From Bacillus manliponensis (GTDB taxonomy: Bacteria > Bacillota > Bacilli > Bacillales > Bacillaceae_G), in the NCBI RefSeq assembly GCF_000712595.1, contig NZ_JOTN01000025.1:1-50043 (forward strand): a DNA stretch of 50,043 nt. The letters run 5' to 3'. Shown here one piece after another: positions 10,651 through 20,988 of the stretch. Numbering within the stretch: the stretch's first letter is position 1; every line of letters begins with the position of its first letter. The position numbers and the translations under genes are program-made. Below the pieces are notes generated by a model. It was not told the DNA's origin. It ran no database searches and saw nothing but the letters and a program-made list of their open reading frames with translations.

Positions 10651-11797
10651 AAAACTAGCCTTACAAGTTACGAGTGTGTTAATCATTTCAGGGTCAATCG
10701 GAACAGCAGCTTACGCGGCAACAACGGATAAGGTCATCTTAGAAATTGACGGAAAGAAACAAGAAGTTTATACATATGCAGGTAATGTTAAAGAGTTATT
10801 GCAAAGTGAGAACATAAAAATAGGGGAAGAAGATGTTGTAGCCCCTAATCTTTCTACAAAAGTTAAAGGTGAAATGAAAATAGTTGTTGAAAAGGCAAAG
10901 CCGTTTACAATTACTATTGATGGAGAAGAACGAGCGGTACAATCTACAGTAAAAACAGTACAGGATTTATTAACAGAAGAAGGAATTGAAGTAGGAGAGC
11001 ATGATAAAGTGTATCCAAGCTTACATGCGCAGTTACAAGAAGAGCAAGATATTGTCATTCAAAGAGCGTTTCCTGTTATGTTACATGTCGGCGGGCAAGA
11101 AGAGCAAGCGTGGTCAATTTCGACTACTGTCGCTGACTTTTTGAAAGAACGTCAAGTTGTAATAGGAGAACTTGATCGAGTAGAACCAGCTTTACATGAA
11201 GAAATACAAAAAGATACGGTAGTAAAAGTAGTTCGAGTAGAAAAAGTCATCGATGTAGTTGAAGCACCTATTTCGTTTTCGAGTGTAAATAAAGAAGATC
11301 CTTCACTTTTTGTTGGTACAAAAAAAGTGATCCAAGAAGGGGTACAAGGAAAGAAGAAGACAACTTTTGAGGTTGTGAAAGAAAACGGGAATGAGGTTTC
11401 TAGAACGGTTCAGAAAGAAGAAACGCTGCTTCAACCGAAAGAACAGGTTATTGCAATTGGTACAAAACAAGCAGAAGTTGCTACAGATAGTGGAAGTGCA
11501 GGTGTGGCGAGAGAATTCTATGTAGAAGCAACTGCATATTCACCATACTGCGGAGGATGCCAAGGAGTAAGTGCTGGTGGTTATAACTATAAGGCAAATC
11601 CAAATATGAAACTCATTGCTGTAGATCCACGGGTCATTCCACTAGGTACGAAAGTATGGGTAGAAGGTTATGGATACGCGGTAGCAGGTGACACAGGAGG
11701 CGCAATTAAAGGGAATCGTATTGATGTTCTTATGCCTTCAGAGAAGCAAGCGTATGCTTGGGGAAGAAAACGTGTAAAAATTCAAGTGTTACAATAA
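10604..11797 (+). CDS. yabE: YabE, cell-wall binding protein with DUF348, G5 and 3D domains
   Basis: 397-residue exported protein related to resuscitation-promoting factors and B. subtilis YabE, a putative peptidoglycan hydrolase. A basic segment and hydrophobic stretch (about 16-40, ending AYAATTDK) form the signal or anchor. Three DUF348 repeats follow (about 41-95, 99-150, 157-210), then a G5 domain (about 215-290). The C-terminal 3D domain has its three aspartates in AVDPRVIPLG, AGDTGG and NRIDVLM. The GTG at 10604 follows GGGGG. An out-of-frame upstream ORF has the better ribosome site, so the start is less certain than usual. Confidence 0.9.
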   Translation: MIVNAKDLLSKMKVSKKLALQVTSVLIISGSIGTAAYAATTDKVILEIDGKKQEVYTYAGNVKELLQSENIKIGEEDVVAPNLSTKVKGEMKIVVEKAKPFTITIDGEERAVQSTVKTVQDLLTEEGIEVGEHDKVYPSLHAQLQEEQDIVIQRAFPVMLHVGGQEEQAWSISTTVADFLKERQVVIGELDRVEPALHEEIQKDTVVKVVRVEKVIDVVEAPISFSSVNKEDPSLFVGTKKVIQEGVQGKKKTTFEVVKENGNEVSRTVQKEETLLQPKEQVIAIGTKQAEVATDSGSAGVAREFYVEATAYSPYCGGCQGVSAGGYNYKANPNMKLIAVDPRVIPLGTKVWVEGYGYAVAGDTGGAIKGNRIDVLMPSEKQAYAWGRKRVKIQVLQ

Positions 11798-11803
11798 TAT
11801 TTT

Positions 11804-11833
11804 AAGCAGAGGATTTTTTCTCCTCTGCTTTTT
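11804..11833 (+). terminator. terminator after yabE
   Basis: A perfect 10-bp stem AAGCAGAGGA (11804-11813) / TCCTCTGCTT (11821-11830), followed by T residues. Confidence 0.85.
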
Positions 11834-11919
11834 AAATTGTCTGTAAAGGAAAATAATAATGGAAAAGTAATCATTTTTTTGTTTTACTAAGTAGAGATGA
11901 ATTGAGTGTGGAGGCAACG

Positions 11920-13349
<1,430 letters not shown>

Positions 13350-13350
13350 A

Positions 13351-13379
13351 AAGGTAGCTCATCTTGAGCTACCTTTTTT
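13351..13379 (+). terminator. terminator after rsmA
   Basis: A perfect 10-bp stem AAGGTAGCTC / GAGCTACCTT with a 5-base loop, followed by TTTTTTG. Confidence 0.92.
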
Positions 13380-13382
13380 GTC

Positions 13383-13410
13383 ACCTTTTTTCCTGTCCAT
13401 TCATAGGCTG
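13383..13410 (+). promoter_or_regulatory. possible sigma-K promoter of yabG
   Basis: AC at 13383-13384 and CATAGGCTG at 13402-13410 are 17 bp apart and fit the sigma-K pattern (AC, then CATANNNTA) with one -10 mismatch. yabG is a mother-cell sigma-K gene in B. subtilis, which supports the placement. Confidence 0.33.
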
Positions 13411-13461
13411 AAACAGAACATAGTCAGTTTAGATGATCGATAGGAGTTTGGAGGTATAAGA

Positions 13462-14325
13462 ATGGCCGTACACGTTGGAGATTTAGTGGAGCGAAAATCA
13501 TATGGACGCGATCTTCTTTTTCGGGTAACAGAGATAAGGGGAGAAGAGGCGATTTTGTTTGGGGAAGAAGTTCGTCTAATTGCAGATGCACCGATCGAAG
13601 ATTTAGTAGTCATTGACCAAAGAGAGTATAAAAGAAGAGTAAAAGATGAAAAAGCAACAATAGAAAGGACATATCGTTTATTTCAACAAGACTATGTATT
13701 AATGAAACAACGCCATGAATATAATTCAACAAGTGGATATACAAGTGAAGTGAACTACTTTCAAATGCCTGGAAAAGTGCTGCATTTAGATGGGGACCCA
13801 CTTTACTTAAGAAAATGCTTAGATTTATATGAAAAGATAGGTATACCCGTGCAAGGTGTTCACTGTAAAGAAACAGAAATGCATGAAAAGGTGTTGTATT
13901 TTGTTGACCAATATCGTCCGGATATTTTAGTGATTACAGGGCATGATGCTTATACAAAATCAAAAGGGACAATAGGAGATTTGACGGCTTATCGCCATTC
14001 TAAGCATTTTGTACAGGCTGTGCGTGAGGTGCGAAAGAAATATCCTTCTTTAGATCAACTTGTTATTTTTGCAGGAGCATGCCAGTCCCACTTTGAAGCT
14101 TTAATTCGAGCAGGAGCTAATTTTGCTAGTTCTCCATCACGTATTAATATTCATGCCCTTGATCCTGTATATGTTGTTGGAAAAGTTAGTTTCACATCTT
14201 TTATGGAAAGAGTAAATGTGTGGGATGTTGTAAGAAATACGATTACAGGTGAAAAAGGGCTTGGTGGAGTGGAAACGAAAGGTCTTTTACGAACAGGATT
14301 GCCTTTTCAAGATCATGAAGAATAA
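13462..14325 (+). CDS. yabG: sporulation-specific protease YabG
   Basis: 287-residue mother-cell cysteine protease (peptidase U57) that processes spore coat proteins and helps set up their cross-linking. The N-terminus HVGDLVERKSYGRDLLFRV and the central DILVITGHDAY and FAGACQSHFEALIRAGANFASSPSRINIHALDP are conserved family blocks. The latter two probably hold the catalytic His and Cys (inference). It starts with ATG 13462 after TTGGAGGTATAAGA. It is bounded by terminators on both sides, consistent with stage-specific expression on its own. Confidence 0.94.
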   Translation: MAVHVGDLVERKSYGRDLLFRVTEIRGEEAILFGEEVRLIADAPIEDLVVIDQREYKRRVKDEKATIERTYRLFQQDYVLMKQRHEYNSTSGYTSEVNYFQMPGKVLHLDGDPLYLRKCLDLYEKIGIPVQGVHCKETEMHEKVLYFVDQYRPDILVITGHDAYTKSKGTIGDLTAYRHSKHFVQAVREVRKKYPSLDQLVIFAGACQSHFEALIRAGANFASSPSRINIHALDPVYVVGKVSFTSFMERVNVWDVVRNTITGEKGLGGVETKGLLRTGLPFQDHEE

Positions 14326-14360
14326 GCAAGGTAGCCGGTACGGTTACCTTGCTTTTTTAC
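14324..14360 (+). terminator. terminator after yabG
   Basis: A 14-bp stem AAGCAAGGTAGCCG / CGGTTACCTTGCTT with one wobble and a 3-base loop, followed by TTTTTT. Confidence 0.92.
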
Positions 14361-14436
14361 GTGAGCTTAGAAGAGATTGGATAAAAAAATAGAAGAACGT
14401 ACAGAATATATAGTGAAACTTTTATCAATATAATGT

Positions 14437-14465
14437 TTAGCTAAAGTTTACTTATTGCGTACAAT
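14437..14465 (+). promoter_or_regulatory. possible veg promoter
   Basis: TACAAT at 14460-14465 is a good sigma-A -10 and equals the veg -10 of B. subtilis. The -35 position (TTAGCT, 17 bp upstream) is poor. Other TATATT/TATGCT motifs lie closer to the gene. Confidence 0.35.
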
Positions 14466-14531
14466 ACATGTTTTTCATAACGCTTTATATTGTATGCTTT
14501 CAATCTCAATTACAGCGAGGTGTAGCACAAT

Positions 14532-14807
14532 ATGTCAAAACGTTTAGATGAAATTAAAAGTGAGCTGGATCATTATCTTGGAAGAAGATTAATGTTAAAA
14601 GCGAATAGTGGAAGAAGAAAGACAATTGAGCGATCAGGTGTTTTAGCGGAAACATATCGATCTGTTTTTGTTGTACAGCTTGATCAACAAGAAGATATTG
14701 AACAACGTGTATCCTATAGTTATGCAGATGTATTAACAGAAACAGTAGAGCTTACATTTTATGATGAACCAGGCGATGATTTAATGTTAGGAGAACAATC
14801 CGTTTAA
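14532..14807 (+). CDS. veg: Veg protein
   Basis: 91-residue protein of the Veg family, linked in B. subtilis to biofilm gene induction through SinR. It is highly expressed in vegetative cells. The conserved core [20 protein letters not shown] near residue 20 is followed by a beta-rich segment with [15 protein letters not shown]. Length and sequence fit the family; the acidic C-terminal tail is typical. The start follows GAGGTG (14518-14523). It stands alone between yabG and sspF. Confidence 0.93.
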   Translation: MSKRLDEIKSELDHYLGRRLMLKANSGRRKTIERSGVLAETYRSVFVVQLDQQEDIEQRVSYSYADVLTETVELTFYDEPGDDLMLGEQSV

Positions 14808-14856
14808 AAGACGTGATTACATAATATTTCTAGAAGTGAAGAGAGGTATTTTGCTA

Positions 14857-14863
14857 CATACTA
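14857..14863 (+). promoter_or_regulatory. sigma-G-type -10 element of sspF
   Basis: CATACTA is an exact sigma-G -10 match, 34 bp before the sspF start. sspF is a sigma-G gene in B. subtilis. The -35 at 17-18 bp spacing (AAGTGA) is poor, so the promoter is only partly supported. Confidence 0.45.
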
Positions 14864-14897
14864 AATATACCGCAGCTTATCGTAAGGAGGGCTTGCT

Positions 14898-15077
14898 TTG
14901 AGTAGACGAAGAGGTGTCATGTCGAATCGCTTTAAAGAAGAGCTTGCAAAAGAGCTTGGATTTTATGATGTTGTACAAAAAGAAGGATGGGGCGGAATTC
15001 GTGCGAAAGATGCGGGGAATATGGTGAAACGTGCCATCGAAATTGCACAGCAACAATTGATGAAGCAAAACCAGTAA
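14898..15077 (+). CDS. sspF: small acid-soluble spore protein SspF (alpha/beta-type related)
   Basis: A 59-residue gene starting with TTG at 14898, six bases after AAGGAGGG. It has the SspF signatures [20 protein letters not shown] (residues 1-20), [20 protein letters not shown] and [14 protein letters not shown]. SspF relates to the alpha/beta SASPs that coat spore DNA in the forespore. It differs from B. subtilis SspF (61 residues) by only a few positions. A strong terminator follows, so it is a single-gene unit. Confidence 0.95.
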   Translation: MSRRRGVMSNRFKEELAKELGFYDVVQKEGWGGIRAKDAGNMVKRAIEIAQQQLMKQNQ

Positions 15078-15102
15078 TAGTAAGATACTTCTATGCTGCG
15101 GT

Positions 15103-15129
15103 AGCCGAGGGACATTTCCTCGGCTTTTT
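15103..15129 (+). terminator. terminator after sspF
   Basis: A perfect 8-bp GC-rich stem AGCCGAGG / CCTCGGCT with a 7-base loop, followed by a T run. Confidence 0.9.
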
Positions 15130-15272
15130 GTGCACCAAAAAAATTCTTCATTTTGTATAAGTAGTTTCATTCTTGATGCTTTTCGTTATAATTAGGGAAG
15201 TGACGTCGTTCTACTATGATTTTATGGTAAAATAAACGATAAAAGATTGAGTACATAGAGTAGGTGAATAGA

Positions 15273-16142
15273 GTGAAGCTACTAGTGAAAGCACCAGCAA
15301 AAATAAATCTGTCGTTAGATGTACTAGGGAAAAGGACAGACGGTTATCATGAAGTGAAAATGATTATGACAACAATTGACCTAGCAGATCGCTTAGAACT
15401 GACAGAGTTATCAGAAGACCGGATTGAAATTGTATCCCATAATCGGTACGTTCCAGACGACCAAAGGAATTTAGCTTATCAAGCAGCGAAATTGTTAAAA
15501 GATCGTTTCCAAGTGAAGAAAGGTGTCTCTATTGCAATTGAAAAAACGATACCAGTTGCAGCAGGTTTGGCGGGTGGAAGTAGTGACGCAGCTGCAACAT
15601 TGCGCGGTTTAAATAAACTTTGGAATCTTGGTTTAACAATAGATGAGCTTGCAAAGTTAGGTGCAGAGATTGGATCAGATGTATCATTTTGTGTGTATGG
15701 CGGAACGGCTATTGCAACGGGAAGAGGAGAACTGATTGAACATATTCCTACTCCACCGCCGTGCTGGATTATTTTAGCGAAGCCACATATAGGCGTTTCG
15801 ACGGCAGACGTATATGGGAATTTAAAGGTGAAAAATGTTACACACCCTGATGTTGAGCGTATGGTTCAGGCGATTCGCGAAGGCAGTTATGAAGGTATTT
15901 GTAATGCAGTTGGTAATGTATTAGAAGAAGTAACATTTGCTATGCATCCAGAGGTAGCCCGCATTAAAGGACAAATGAAACGATTTGGAGCAGATGCAGT
16001 ACTAATGAGTGGAAGTGGTCCAACTGTATTTGGGATTGTTCGTCATGATTCACGTATGCAGCGCATTTATAATGGATTAAAAGGTTTTTGTGAGCAAGTA
16101 TATGCAGTTCGTTTATTAGGAGAACGAGAGGGTCTTGAATAA
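15273..16142 (+). CDS. ispE: 4-diphosphocytidyl-2-C-methyl-D-erythritol kinase
   Basis: Kinase step of the MEP isoprenoid pathway; phosphorylates CDP-methylerythritol with ATP. The 289-residue GHMP kinase shows [12 protein letters not shown] at the N-terminus, the glycine-rich [15 protein letters not shown] near residue 100, and the C-terminal [10 protein letters not shown]. The GTG at 15273 follows AGGTG with six-base spacing; an in-frame GTG at 15264 is inside that site. TATAAT at 15187-15192 may be the -10. It probably forms a transcript with purR, 54 bases downstream. Confidence 0.95.
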   Translation: MKLLVKAPAKINLSLDVLGKRTDGYHEVKMIMTTIDLADRLELTELSEDRIEIVSHNRYVPDDQRNLAYQAAKLLKDRFQVKKGVSIAIEKTIPVAAGLAGGSSDAAATLRGLNKLWNLGLTIDELAKLGAEIGSDVSFCVYGGTAIATGRGELIEHIPTPPPCWIILAKPHIGVSTADVYGNLKVKNVTHPDVERMVQAIREGSYEGICNAVGNVLEEVTFAMHPEVARIKGQMKRFGADAVLMSGSGPTVFGIVRHDSRMQRIYNGLKGFCEQVYAVRLLGEREGLE

Positions 16143-16196
16143 AGGCGTATGATACGTTATGATTTGTTTAGAATATTCGTGATTTGAGGTGAGTAC

Positions 16197-17045
16197 GTGA
16201 AAATTAGACGAAGTACAAGATTAGTCGATATGACATATTATTTATTACAAAATCCTCGTCAATTAGTTTCTCTCACTTTTTTTGCTGAACGGTATCAATC
16301 TGCTAAATCCTCTATTAGTGAAGATTTAGTTATTATTAAACAAACGTTTGAACAACAAGGGGTCGGCACATTACAGACGGTACCAGGTGCAGCAGGAGGA
16401 GTGAAATATATCCCATATATAAGCGAAGAAGAAGCAGATGGAATTATTCGTGAGCTATGTAGCTTATTTGAAAGTCCAGATCGCATTCTTCCAGGTGGTT
16501 ATTTATATATGACGGATTTGTTAAGTAATCCCCGTTATATTAACAGTGCGGGTCGTTTATTTGCTTCTGTATTTGCAAGGCAGCCTGTTGATGCGGTAAT
16601 GACTGTAGCAACAAAGGGAATTCCGCTAGCTTATGCAGTAGCCAATTATTTAGACGTTCCAGTTGTAATTGCAAGAAAAGACAATAAGGTAACAGAAGGT
16701 CCAACAGTTAGTATCAACTACGTATCAGGTTCTTCAAAACGTATCCAAACAATGACGTTAGCAAAGCGAAGTTTACCAGAGGGAGCGAATGTATTAATTA
16801 TCGATGACTTCATGAAAGCTGGTGGAACGGTTCAAGGTATGATTAGCATGCTAGAAGAGTTTAATGCAAATGTTGTTGGCATCGGTGTTCTTGTTGAGTC
16901 AAATGATATTGAGGAAAGACTGGTTGATCAGTTTGTTTCTTTAATTCGCTTATCAGAAGTGAATGTAAAAGAGAAAAAAATTGGAGTAGAACGAGGAAAT
17001 TACTCATTGATTCCATTTGATCAAAGTATTGCAGAAGTAGAATGA
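16197..17045 (+). CDS. purR: purine operon repressor PurR
   Basis: Represses purine synthesis and transport genes at paired PurBoxes; PRPP relieves repression. The 282 residues have an N-terminal winged helix (about 1-70, with SAKSSISEDLVIIKQTFEQQ) and a phosphoribosyltransferase-like domain. That domain carries the PRPP loop VLIIDDFMKAGGTVQGM near residue 200. The GTG start follows GAGGTGAG (16186-16193). No PurBox pair is evident upstream here. The gene ends in a terminator. Confidence 0.96.
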   Translation: MKIRRSTRLVDMTYYLLQNPRQLVSLTFFAERYQSAKSSISEDLVIIKQTFEQQGVGTLQTVPGAAGGVKYIPYISEEEADGIIRELCSLFESPDRILPGGYLYMTDLLSNPRYINSAGRLFASVFARQPVDAVMTVATKGIPLAYAVANYLDVPVVIARKDNKVTEGPTVSINYVSGSSKRIQTMTLAKRSLPEGANVLIIDDFMKAGGTVQGMISMLEEFNANVVGIGVLVESNDIEERLVDQFVSLIRLSEVNVKEKKIGVERGNYSLIPFDQSIAEVE

Positions 17046-17046
17046 A

Positions 17047-17077
17047 AAAGATAAAGCAGATGCTTTATCTTTTTTTG
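17047..17077 (+). terminator. terminator after purR
   Basis: An AAAGATAAAGCA / TGCTTTATCTTT inverted repeat (17047-17058, 17061-17072), followed by TTTTTTG. Confidence 0.85.
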
Positions 17078-17176
17078 TAGAGTAAAATGGATATACAACA
17101 GATCTCTTTTTAGAGAAATAGCTATGGATAACATCGTTTCATTTTATCTTGTTTGAAAAAGATAGAGGAAGAAAGA

Positions 17177-17232
17177 TTCTAACGGACGGTAAGTCTTCTA
17201 CAAAAAGAAAGAAGATTTACCGCCCGTTAGAA
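17177..17232 (+). other. long hairpin in the ridA leader
   Basis: A 22-base arm at 17177-17198 pairs with 17211-17232 (core TTCTAACGG / CCGTTAGAA). There is one G-U pair, one A-C mismatch and a 12-base loop. No T run follows on either strand, so it is not a standard terminator. It ends 18 bases before the ridA ribosome site. Confidence 0.75.
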
Positions 17233-17261
17233 GGGATAAAAAAGATAAAAGGGTGAGAAAT

Positions 17262-17636
17262 ATGAAAGTAGTACAAACAAATGCAGCACCACAAGCAATT
17301 GGACCATATTCACAAGGGATTATCGTAAATAATATGTTTTACAGTTCTGGACAAATCCCATTAACTCCAAGCGGTGAGCTAGTAACAGGAGATGTAACAG
17401 AACAAACGGAACAAGTATTCCAAAATTTGAAAGCGGTATTAGAAGAAGCTGGAGCTTCATTTGACACTGTAGTAAAAGCGACAGTGTTTTTAAAAGACTT
17501 AAATGATTTTGATGCAGTAAACGCAGTATACGGTACATATTTCGCAGAGCATAAACCAGCGCGTTCTTGTGTACAAGTTGCGAAATTACCAAAAGATGTA
17601 GCGGTTGAAATCGAAGTTATTGCTCTTGTGAAATAA
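17262..17636 (+). CDS. ridA: RidA family 2-iminobutanoate/2-iminopropanoate deaminase
   Basis: YjgF/RidA (B. subtilis YabJ) hydrolyses reactive enamine/imine intermediates made by PLP enzymes and so protects other PLP enzymes. The 124 residues form the trimeric family core: [21 protein letters not shown], and [20 protein letters not shown] with the substrate-binding arginine. The ATG at 17262 follows GGGTGAG. It lies after purR as in B. subtilis, where yabJ is needed for full PurR control. The hairpin upstream suggests regulation of its mRNA. Confidence 0.95.
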   Translation: MKVVQTNAAPQAIGPYSQGIIVNNMFYSSGQIPLTPSGELVTGDVTEQTEQVFQNLKAVLEEAGASFDTVVKATVFLKDLNDFDAVNAVYGTYFAEHKPARSCVQVAKLPKDVAVEIEVIALVK

Positions 17637-17715
17637 CCTTTTTTAAAAGCGATATAACTTTTGGATCTCTATATTAAATTAAAGTAAAAAATATTTTAAA
17701 AATATTTTAAAAATT

Positions 17716-17744
17716 AGAGGGAAAATAGAAAATTTGTAGAATTT
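17716..17744 (+). promoter_or_regulatory. sigma-H promoter of spoVG
   Basis: AGAGGGAAA (17716-17724) fits the -35 RNAGGAWWW at 8 of 9 positions. GTAGAATTT (17736-17744) fits the -10 RNNGAATWW fully. The 11-bp spacer equals that of B. subtilis spoVG. AT-rich direct repeats (AAATATTTTAA twice, 17688-17712) lie upstream, where AbrB acts in B. subtilis. Confidence 0.78.
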
Positions 17745-17789
17745 ATACAAATATATCGCTTATTTAGAAAAGGGTGGGGTGAACACAAG

Positions 17790-18083
17790 ATGGAAGTGAC
17801 TGACGTAAGATTACGCCGCGTAAACACAGACGGCCGCATGAGAGCGATTGCCTCTATCACATTGGATCATGAGTTTGTTGTTCATGATATTCGTGTTATT
17901 GATGGTAATAATGGATTATTTGTAGCAATGCCAAGCAAACGTACTCCGGATGGAGAGTTCCGTGACATTGCACATCCAATTAATTCAGGTACTCGTTCTA
18001 AAATTCAAGATGCGGTTTTAACTGAGTATCACCGTTTAGGCGAGTTAGAAGAAGTTGAGTTTGAAGAAGCTGGAGCTTCGTAA
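17790..18083 (+). CDS. spoVG: SpoVG, RNA/DNA-binding regulator
   Basis: 97-residue SpoVG, a site-specific nucleic-acid-binding protein. It affects asymmetric septation and spore cortex in Bacillus and virulence genes in relatives. The core [20 protein letters not shown] and the basic loop [20 protein letters not shown] are conserved. The C-terminal helix is followed by an acidic tail. The ATG follows GGGGTGA. It has its own sigma-H promoter and terminator. Confidence 0.97.
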   Translation: MEVTDVRLRRVNTDGRMRAIASITLDHEFVVHDIRVIDGNNGLFVAMPSKRTPDGEFRDIAHPINSGTRSKIQDAVLTEYHRLGELEEVEFEEAGAS

Positions 18084-18128
18084 AATTCGAATAAAAGCGC
18101 TCTCACATTAGGGCATTATAATTTTAGT

Positions 18129-18164
18129 ACAAACTCCTGTAAACACTTACAGGAGTTTGTTTTT
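18129..18164 (+). terminator. terminator after spoVG
   Basis: A perfect 12-bp stem ACAAACTCCTGT / ACAGGAGTTTGT with an 8-base loop, followed by TTTT. Confidence 0.92.
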
Positions 18165-18202
18165 GTGATGATGAATTATTGGAATGATGCGTTTCTTTAG
18201 TA

Positions 18203-18345
18203 AAGAGAAAAATCAACTTGCGCTTTTTTTGTATTCTCTATCAGGTCTTTATCTGAAACGGGCAGTATGTACAAGCCCGACTGATGGACTAAGCAAACTT
18301 AAGGCTATCTGCCCCCGGAACTCTGAAAGAAAGATTTTTTGGTCG
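18203..18345 (+). other. unexplained structured non-coding segment upstream of glmU
   Basis: The 350-bp gap between spoVG's terminator and glmU holds a GC-richer island. Visible helices: AGAGAA/TTCTCT (18204-18209, 18234-18239); CGGGC/GCCCG (18259-18263, 18275-18279); and a 10-bp stem with a CAAA loop (18283-18293 with 18298-18309). GGGCAG (18260-18265) can instead pair with CTGCCC (18309-18314), excluding the CGGGC helix. A T6 run follows at 18335-18340. It matches no RNA family I know. It could be a decayed repeat. A 60-codon frame across it (18184-18366) has no ribosome site and is not credible. Confidence 0.4.
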
Positions 18346-18452
18346 TTTCCAAAGGAAATTATATAGTATAGCTTATTTAATAAAAAAAGATAATAAATAT
18401 CGAAACAACATATAAAAAACTATGGTAAAATTTAATAGTTATGCCTTGTTTC

Positions 18453-18481
18453 TTGAAATATATAATTATTTAGGATAATAT
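18453..18481 (+). promoter_or_regulatory. candidate glmU promoter
   Basis: TTGAAA (18453-18458), a 17-bp spacer, then TAATAT (18476-18481), 36 bp before the glmU start. If used, the structured segment upstream is not part of the glmU mRNA. Confidence 0.45.
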
Positions 18482-18517
18482 CTTTAATGGATAAATAGGT
18501 TGCGATGGAGGGTCTAT

Positions 18518-19897
18518 ATGTCGAACAGATTTGCAGTGATTTTAGCTGCAGGAAAAGGTACACGTATGAAGTCCAAGCTTTACAAAGTACTTCATCCTGT
18601 ATGCGGAAAGCCGATGGTGCAACATGTAGTCGACCAAGTTTCTGAACTTGGGCTTGGAAAACTAGTAACAGTTGTTGGGCATGGTGCCGAACAGGTACAA
18701 GAGAAATTAGGGAATGTAAGTGAATTTGCAGTACAAGCAGAGCAACTTGGAACAGCGCACGCTGTTATGCAAGCGGCGGACGTACTTGCTAATGAAGAAG
18801 GAACAACTTTAGTAATTTGTGGTGATACACCTCTTATTACAGCTGAGACGATGGAAGCATTGTTAAAGCATCATGAAGAAGTAGGGGCAAAAGCTACTGT
18901 GCTAACAGCATACATAGAAGAGCCTGCTGGATATGGTCGCATTGTACGCAATGAGAACGGTCATGTTGAAAAAATCGTTGAACATAAAGATGCAAGTGAG
19001 CAAGAGCGAAGCATTAAAGAAATTAATACAGGTACGTATTGTTTTGATAATAAAGCATTATTCGCTTCCCTTTCTAAAGTTTCAAATGAAAACGTGCAAG
19101 GTGAGTACTACCTTCCGGATGTCATTGAAATCTTAAAAAATGAAGGTCATATTGTATCAGCATATCAAACGGAGCATTTTGATGAAACATTAGGTGTGAA
19201 TGACAGAGTCGCTCTATCGCAAGCGGAAGTTATTATGAAGAAACGTATTAATCATAAGCACATGGTAAATGGTGTTACAATTATTGATCCAAGTAACACA
19301 TATATTTCTGCTGATGCAAAAATCGGTCATGATACAGTTCTATATCCAGGAACAGTAATAGAAGGTAACACTGTAATTGGTTCTGATTGTGAAATTGGAC
19401 CTCACACAGTAGTACGTGATAGCGAAATTGGGGATAATACGACAATTCGTCAATCTACTGTCCATGATAGTAAGATTGGTCATGAAGTAGCAGTTGGACC
19501 ATTTGCACATATTCGTCCAGATTCTGTTATTCATGATGAAGTACGTGTTGGAAACTTCGTTGAAATTAAGAAGACTGTTTTTGGTAAAGGAAGCAAAGCT
19601 TCTCACTTAAGTTATATTGGGGATGCTGAGGTAGGAGAAGGCGTGAATCTTGGCTGTGGTTCAATTACGGTGAACTATGATGGCAAGAATAAATTCAAAA
19701 CTGTTATCGGAGATGGTGCGTTTGTTGGATGTAATTCAAATCTTGTCGCTCCTGTAACAGTTGGTGATGGTGCATATGTCGCTGCTGGTTCTACTATTAC
19801 AGAAGATGTGCCAGCAAAAGCATTATCCATTGCACGCGCACGACAAACAAACAAAGAAGAATATGTAGATCAATTGCTGAACAAGAAAAATTCATAA
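18518..19897 (+). CDS. glmU: bifunctional GlmU: glucosamine-1-P acetyltransferase / UDP-GlcNAc pyrophosphorylase
   Basis: Makes UDP-GlcNAc for peptidoglycan and teichoic acids in two steps. The 459 residues start with the nucleotidyltransferase domain: [19 protein letters not shown] near residue 10 and QLGTAHAV near residue 75. A left-handed beta-helix of hexapeptide repeats (about 250-450) is the acetyltransferase, with [21 protein letters not shown] and YDGKNKFKT. The ATG at 18518 follows GGAGGG. prs starts 18 bases after its stop, so the two are co-transcribed. Confidence 0.97.
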   Translation: MSNRFAVILAAGKGTRMKSKLYKVLHPVCGKPMVQHVVDQVSELGLGKLVTVVGHGAEQVQEKLGNVSEFAVQAEQLGTAHAVMQAADVLANEEGTTLVICGDTPLITAETMEALLKHHEEVGAKATVLTAYIEEPAGYGRIVRNENGHVEKIVEHKDASEQERSIKEINTGTYCFDNKALFASLSKVSNENVQGEYYLPDVIEILKNEGHIVSAYQTEHFDETLGVNDRVALSQAEVIMKKRINHKHMVNGVTIIDPSNTYISADAKIGHDTVLYPGTVIEGNTVIGSDCEIGPHTVVRDSEIGDNTTIRQSTVHDSKIGHEVAVGPFAHIRPDSVIHDEVRVGNFVEIKKTVFGKGSKASHLSYIGDAEVGEGVNLGCGSITVNYDGKNKFKTVIGDGAFVGCNSNLVAPVTVGDGAYVAAGSTITEDVPAKALSIARARQTNKEEYVDQLLNKKNS

Positions 19898-19915
19898 CGT
19901 GGAGGGTTAATCTAG

Positions 19916-20869
19916 ATGTCGAATCAATATCTAAATTCTAATTTGAAAGTATTCTCTTTAAACTCTAACAAGGGGCTGGCTGAGCAAATCGCAAAGCATA
20001 TCGGTGTTGAACTAGGAAAATGTTCTGTTGACCGTTTCAGTGATGGAGAAATTCAAATTAACATCGAAGAAAGTATTCGTGGTTGTGATGTATTTATCAT
20101 TCAATCAACAAGTTTCCCTGTAAATGAACATATCATGGAACTTCTTATTATGATTGATGCGTTAAAACGTGCATCTGCGAAAACAATTAACATTGTTATT
20201 CCTTATTATGGTTATGCACGACAAGATCGTAAGGCACGTTCTCGTGAGCCAATTACAGCGAAATTATTCGCTAACTTGCTTGAAACAGCAGGTGCAACTC
20301 GTGTAATCACTTTAGACTTACACGCTCCACAAATTCAAGGATTCTTTGATATTCCAATTGATCATTTAATGGGTGTACCGATTCTTTCTAACTACTTTGA
20401 GGAAAAGGGATTAGAAGATATCGTAATCGTATCTCCTGACCACGGTGGTGTAACACGTGCACGTAAAATGGCGGATCGTCTAAAAGCGCCAATTGCAATT
20501 ATTGATAAGCGTCGTCCACGTCCAAACGTAGCAGAGGTAATGAACATCGTCGGAAATATTGAAGGTAAAACAGCAATTTTAATTGATGACATCATTGATA
20601 CAGCTGGTACAATTACATTAGCAGCAAACGCTCTTGTAGAGAATGGAGCTTCTGCGGTATATGCTTGCTGTACACACCCAGTTTTATCTGGTCCAGCAAT
20701 TGAACGTATTCAAAATTCAAATATTAAAGAGTTAGTTGTAACAAACTCTATTGTATTACCAGAAGAGAAGAAAATTGATAAAGTACGTGAACTTTCTGTC
20801 GCTCCATTAATTGGAGAAGCAATCATTCGCGTTTATGAAGAAGAATCTGTAAGTGTACTATTCAATTAA
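19916..20869 (+). CDS. prs: ribose-phosphate pyrophosphokinase
   Basis: Makes PRPP from ribose 5-phosphate and ATP for purine, pyrimidine, His and Trp synthesis. The 317-residue class I enzyme shows the [16 protein letters not shown] segment, the divalent-cation site [18 protein letters not shown] near residue 130, and the flexible [15 protein letters not shown] loop. The PRPP-binding loop is [12 protein letters not shown] near residue 222. The ATG follows GGAGGG. A terminator separates it from pth. B. subtilis has ctc in this gap; it is absent here. Confidence 0.97.
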   Translation: MSNQYLNSNLKVFSLNSNKGLAEQIAKHIGVELGKCSVDRFSDGEIQINIEESIRGCDVFIIQSTSFPVNEHIMELLIMIDALKRASAKTINIVIPYYGYARQDRKARSREPITAKLFANLLETAGATRVITLDLHAPQIQGFFDIPIDHLMGVPILSNYFEEKGLEDIVIVSPDHGGVTRARKMADRLKAPIAIIDKRRPRPNVAEVMNIVGNIEGKTAILIDDIIDTAGTITLAANALVENGASAVYACCTHPVLSGPAIERIQNSNIKELVVTNSIVLPEEKKIDKVRELSVAPLIGEAIIRVYEEESVSVLFN

Positions 20870-20877
20870 TTGGATAG

Positions 20878-20910
20878 AAAAGACGTAACCGAGTATGGTT
20901 ACGTCTTTTC
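20878..20910 (+). terminator. terminator after prs
   Basis: A perfect 13-bp stem AAAAGACGTAACC / GGTTACGTCTTTT with a 6-base loop, ending in TTTT. Confidence 0.9.
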
Positions 20911-20959
20911 GTATCATAAAATAATTTACTTCTGTGAAAAATCATGATGACATGATGAT

Positions 20960-20988
20960 TTCAAGGGAATGGTAAACTCCTATATAAT
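20960..20988 (+). promoter_or_regulatory. candidate pth promoter
   Basis: TATAAT at 20983-20988 is a perfect -10; the -35 position (TTCAAG, 17 bp upstream) is poor. An inverted repeat ATCATG/CATGAT (20941-20956) lies just upstream. Confidence 0.38.

Noticed and set aside
10604-11797. Frameshift at the yabE start
   Set aside because: The out-of-frame ATG at 10579 suggested a lost base, but its peptide does not resemble a signal sequence, while the GTG frame gives a proper one. Kept as an upstream ORF instead.
18253-18309. Hammerhead-like motifs (GAAAC and CTGATGG) in the structured segment
   Set aside because: The order GAAAC, helix, CTGATGG does not give a workable three-stem hammerhead, and the core A9 is replaced by G. 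Not reported as a ribozyme.
18184-18366. A 60-codon open frame upstream of glmU
   Set aside because: No ribosome site, no recognisable domain, and it runs through a segment better explained by base-paired structure.
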